DNA of 6,930 bases, taken from the NCBI GenBank assembly GCA_028691175.1, contig JAQUZU010000098.1, positions 1-6,930 of the forward strand. Reading direction: 5' to 3'. Shown in pieces: positions 6,343 through 6,930 of this stretch (its first letter is position 1; every line of letters begins with the position of its first letter). The DNA is from Candidatus Kapaibacterium sp. Its GTDB lineage: Bacteria > Bacteroidota > Ignavibacteria > Kapaibacteriales > UBA2268. The notes beneath the pieces were generated by a model that saw only the letters and a program-made list of their open reading frames with translations, was not told the origin of the DNA and ran no database searches. The position numbers and the translations under genes were made by a program.

Positions 6343-6365
6343 ACTCAAATTTATTTTTATATTTG
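6335..6365 (+). promoter_or_regulatory. Candidate promoter of the PlsC-like gene
   Basis: TATATTTG (6358-6365) is a perfect Bacteroidota -7 box. ATTG (6335-6338) lies 19 nt upstream at the expected place for TTTG with one mismatch. The predicted start is near 6371, about 60 nt ahead of the ATG at 6430. The surrounding 161-nt gap (6269-6429) is strongly AT-rich, as expected for a divergent promoter region, and holds no other gene. Confidence 0.55.
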
Positions 6366-6369
6366 CAAT
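6335..6369. repeat. Inverted repeat over the divergent promoters
   Basis: ATTGCAAA (6335-6342) and TTTGCAAT (6362-6369) are perfect 8-nt inverted arms separated by 19 nt. The left arm covers the upstream boxes of both the kinase and the PlsC promoters; the right arm overlaps the PlsC -7 box. This could be an operator for a dimeric regulator, or a by-product of two TTTG-type boxes in AT-rich DNA. Confidence 0.4.
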
Positions 6370-6429
6370 TTATTATCAGAGATTACGTCATAAAGTACGA
6401 AATTTTTTACGAAACAGGATTTGTCGCAA

Positions 6430-6930
6430 ATGATTGATTATATATGGACTGCCGCCCGGCTGGGACTTTCTACGACGTTTTTCAGCATATATTGCACACT
6501 TCGCGGACTTCGGGACTCGGACAAGTATTTGAAAAATGCACTTGTATGGAGCAAGCAAATGATGAGAATACTGCATCTTGACCTCGAAATAATTGGCAAA
6601 GAAAACCAGATTAAAGGCGAAAATTACGTTTATGTGGCAAATCACAGCAGTCTGTTGGATATTCCTGTTTTACTCTATGCACTCAACGATAACGTCCGAA
6701 TCATTTATAAAAAAGAACTAGAGAAGATTCCGATTTTTGGGCTGGGAATGAAATATTCGCCGTTCATCGCGGTCTCGCGCGAAGGCGGTCCGGGTGCTAT
6801 GAAGTCGCTGAACGAGGCTATCGAAGCGATGAAAGAGGACAAAGGCATCTTGATTTATCCGGAGGGAACACGCTCAAAGGACGGTACAATCGGCGAATTT
6901 AAGCGCGGAGCGTTCGTGATGGCGGAGAAA
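6430..6930 (+). CDS. plsC: PlsC-like 1-acyl-sn-glycerol-3-phosphate acyltransferase (5' part, runs off the window)
   Basis: The frame from the ATG at 6430 stays open to the window edge, giving the first 167 residues; family members are usually about 230-260 residues, so roughly two thirds is present. The enzyme acylates lysophosphatidic acid to phosphatidic acid at the inner membrane, the second acylation step of phospholipid synthesis. All four family motifs are visible: the catalytic HX4D motif NHSSLLD (His72, Asp77), the motif II region YKKELEKIPIFG (93-104) followed by FIAVSREGG with Arg117, motif III YPEGTRS (143-149), and FKRGAFVMA (157-165). A hydrophobic N-terminal segment (about 8-26) likely anchors it to the membrane. 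AGGA at 6416-6419 lies 10 nt ahead of the start. It is transcribed divergently from the kinase. The family also includes ornithine-lipid and other lyso-lipid acyltransferases, so the exact substrate is inferred. Confidence 0.92.
   Translation, partial: MIDYIWTAARLGLSTTFFSIYCTLRGLRDSDKYLKNALVWSKQMMRILHLDLEIIGKENQIKGENYVYVANHSSLLDIPVLLYALNDNVRIIYKKELEKIPIFGLGMKYSPFIAVSREGGPGAMKSLNEAIEAMKEDKGILIYPEGTRSKDGTIGEFKRGAFVMAEK

Noticed and set aside
6388..6645. An 85-codon minus-strand frame at the right end
   Set aside because: It is antisense to the start of the PlsC-like gene, which has all four family motifs, and it has no start signals of its own.

Overview
The window looks like chromosomal DNA from the Bacteroidota/Chlorobiota (FCB) group. 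The evidence is indirect but consistent. Several intergenic regions carry the Bacteroidota-type sigma signature, a -7 box TAnnTTTG with a TTTG-like box about 19-20 nt upstream. Shine-Dalgarno sequences are weak or absent, the tRNA does not encode its CCA end, and the largest gene is a periplasmic-TPR sensor histidine kinase of a type common in that group. I cannot assign a genus or species.

Layout: everything except the last gene is on the minus strand. From right to left there is a complete 702-aa TPR sensor kinase (4160-6268). It is followed by a likely three-gene operon (4093 to 1086) encoding a FemAB/BioF2-like GNAT acyltransferase, a family 4-like glycosyltransferase and an EamA/DMT-family ten-helix transporter, with gaps of 14 and 33 nt. 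Next come a tRNA-His(GUG) with its own promoter and a strong intrinsic terminator (890-1050), and a small secreted protein with a low-complexity tail (16-759). At the right edge, divergent from the kinase, is the 5' part of a PlsC-type 1-acylglycerol-3-phosphate acyltransferase gene (6430 to beyond 6930). No stretch longer than about 160 bases lacks a gene. The two largest gaps (760-919 and 6269-6429) hold a terminator and candidate promoters.

How the genes may work together: the acyltransferase, glycosyltransferase and transporter trio fits assembly or modification of a surface glycan or glycolipid, with PlsC supplying phosphatidic acid for membrane lipid nearby. The kinase could sense an envelope condition through its periplasmic TPR domain, but no response regulator is visible and its targets are unknown. 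The secreted protein has a short beta-rich region resembling the N-terminal domain of some N-acetylmuramoyl-L-alanine amidases but lacks a catalytic domain.

I found no CRISPR array, insertion sequence, phage gene or defence system. The points most worth a second look are the catalytic-domain-less secreted protein, the near-identical 16-nt extended promoter core shared by the tRNA-His and acyltransferase promoters, and two inverted repeats that coincide with predicted promoter elements.
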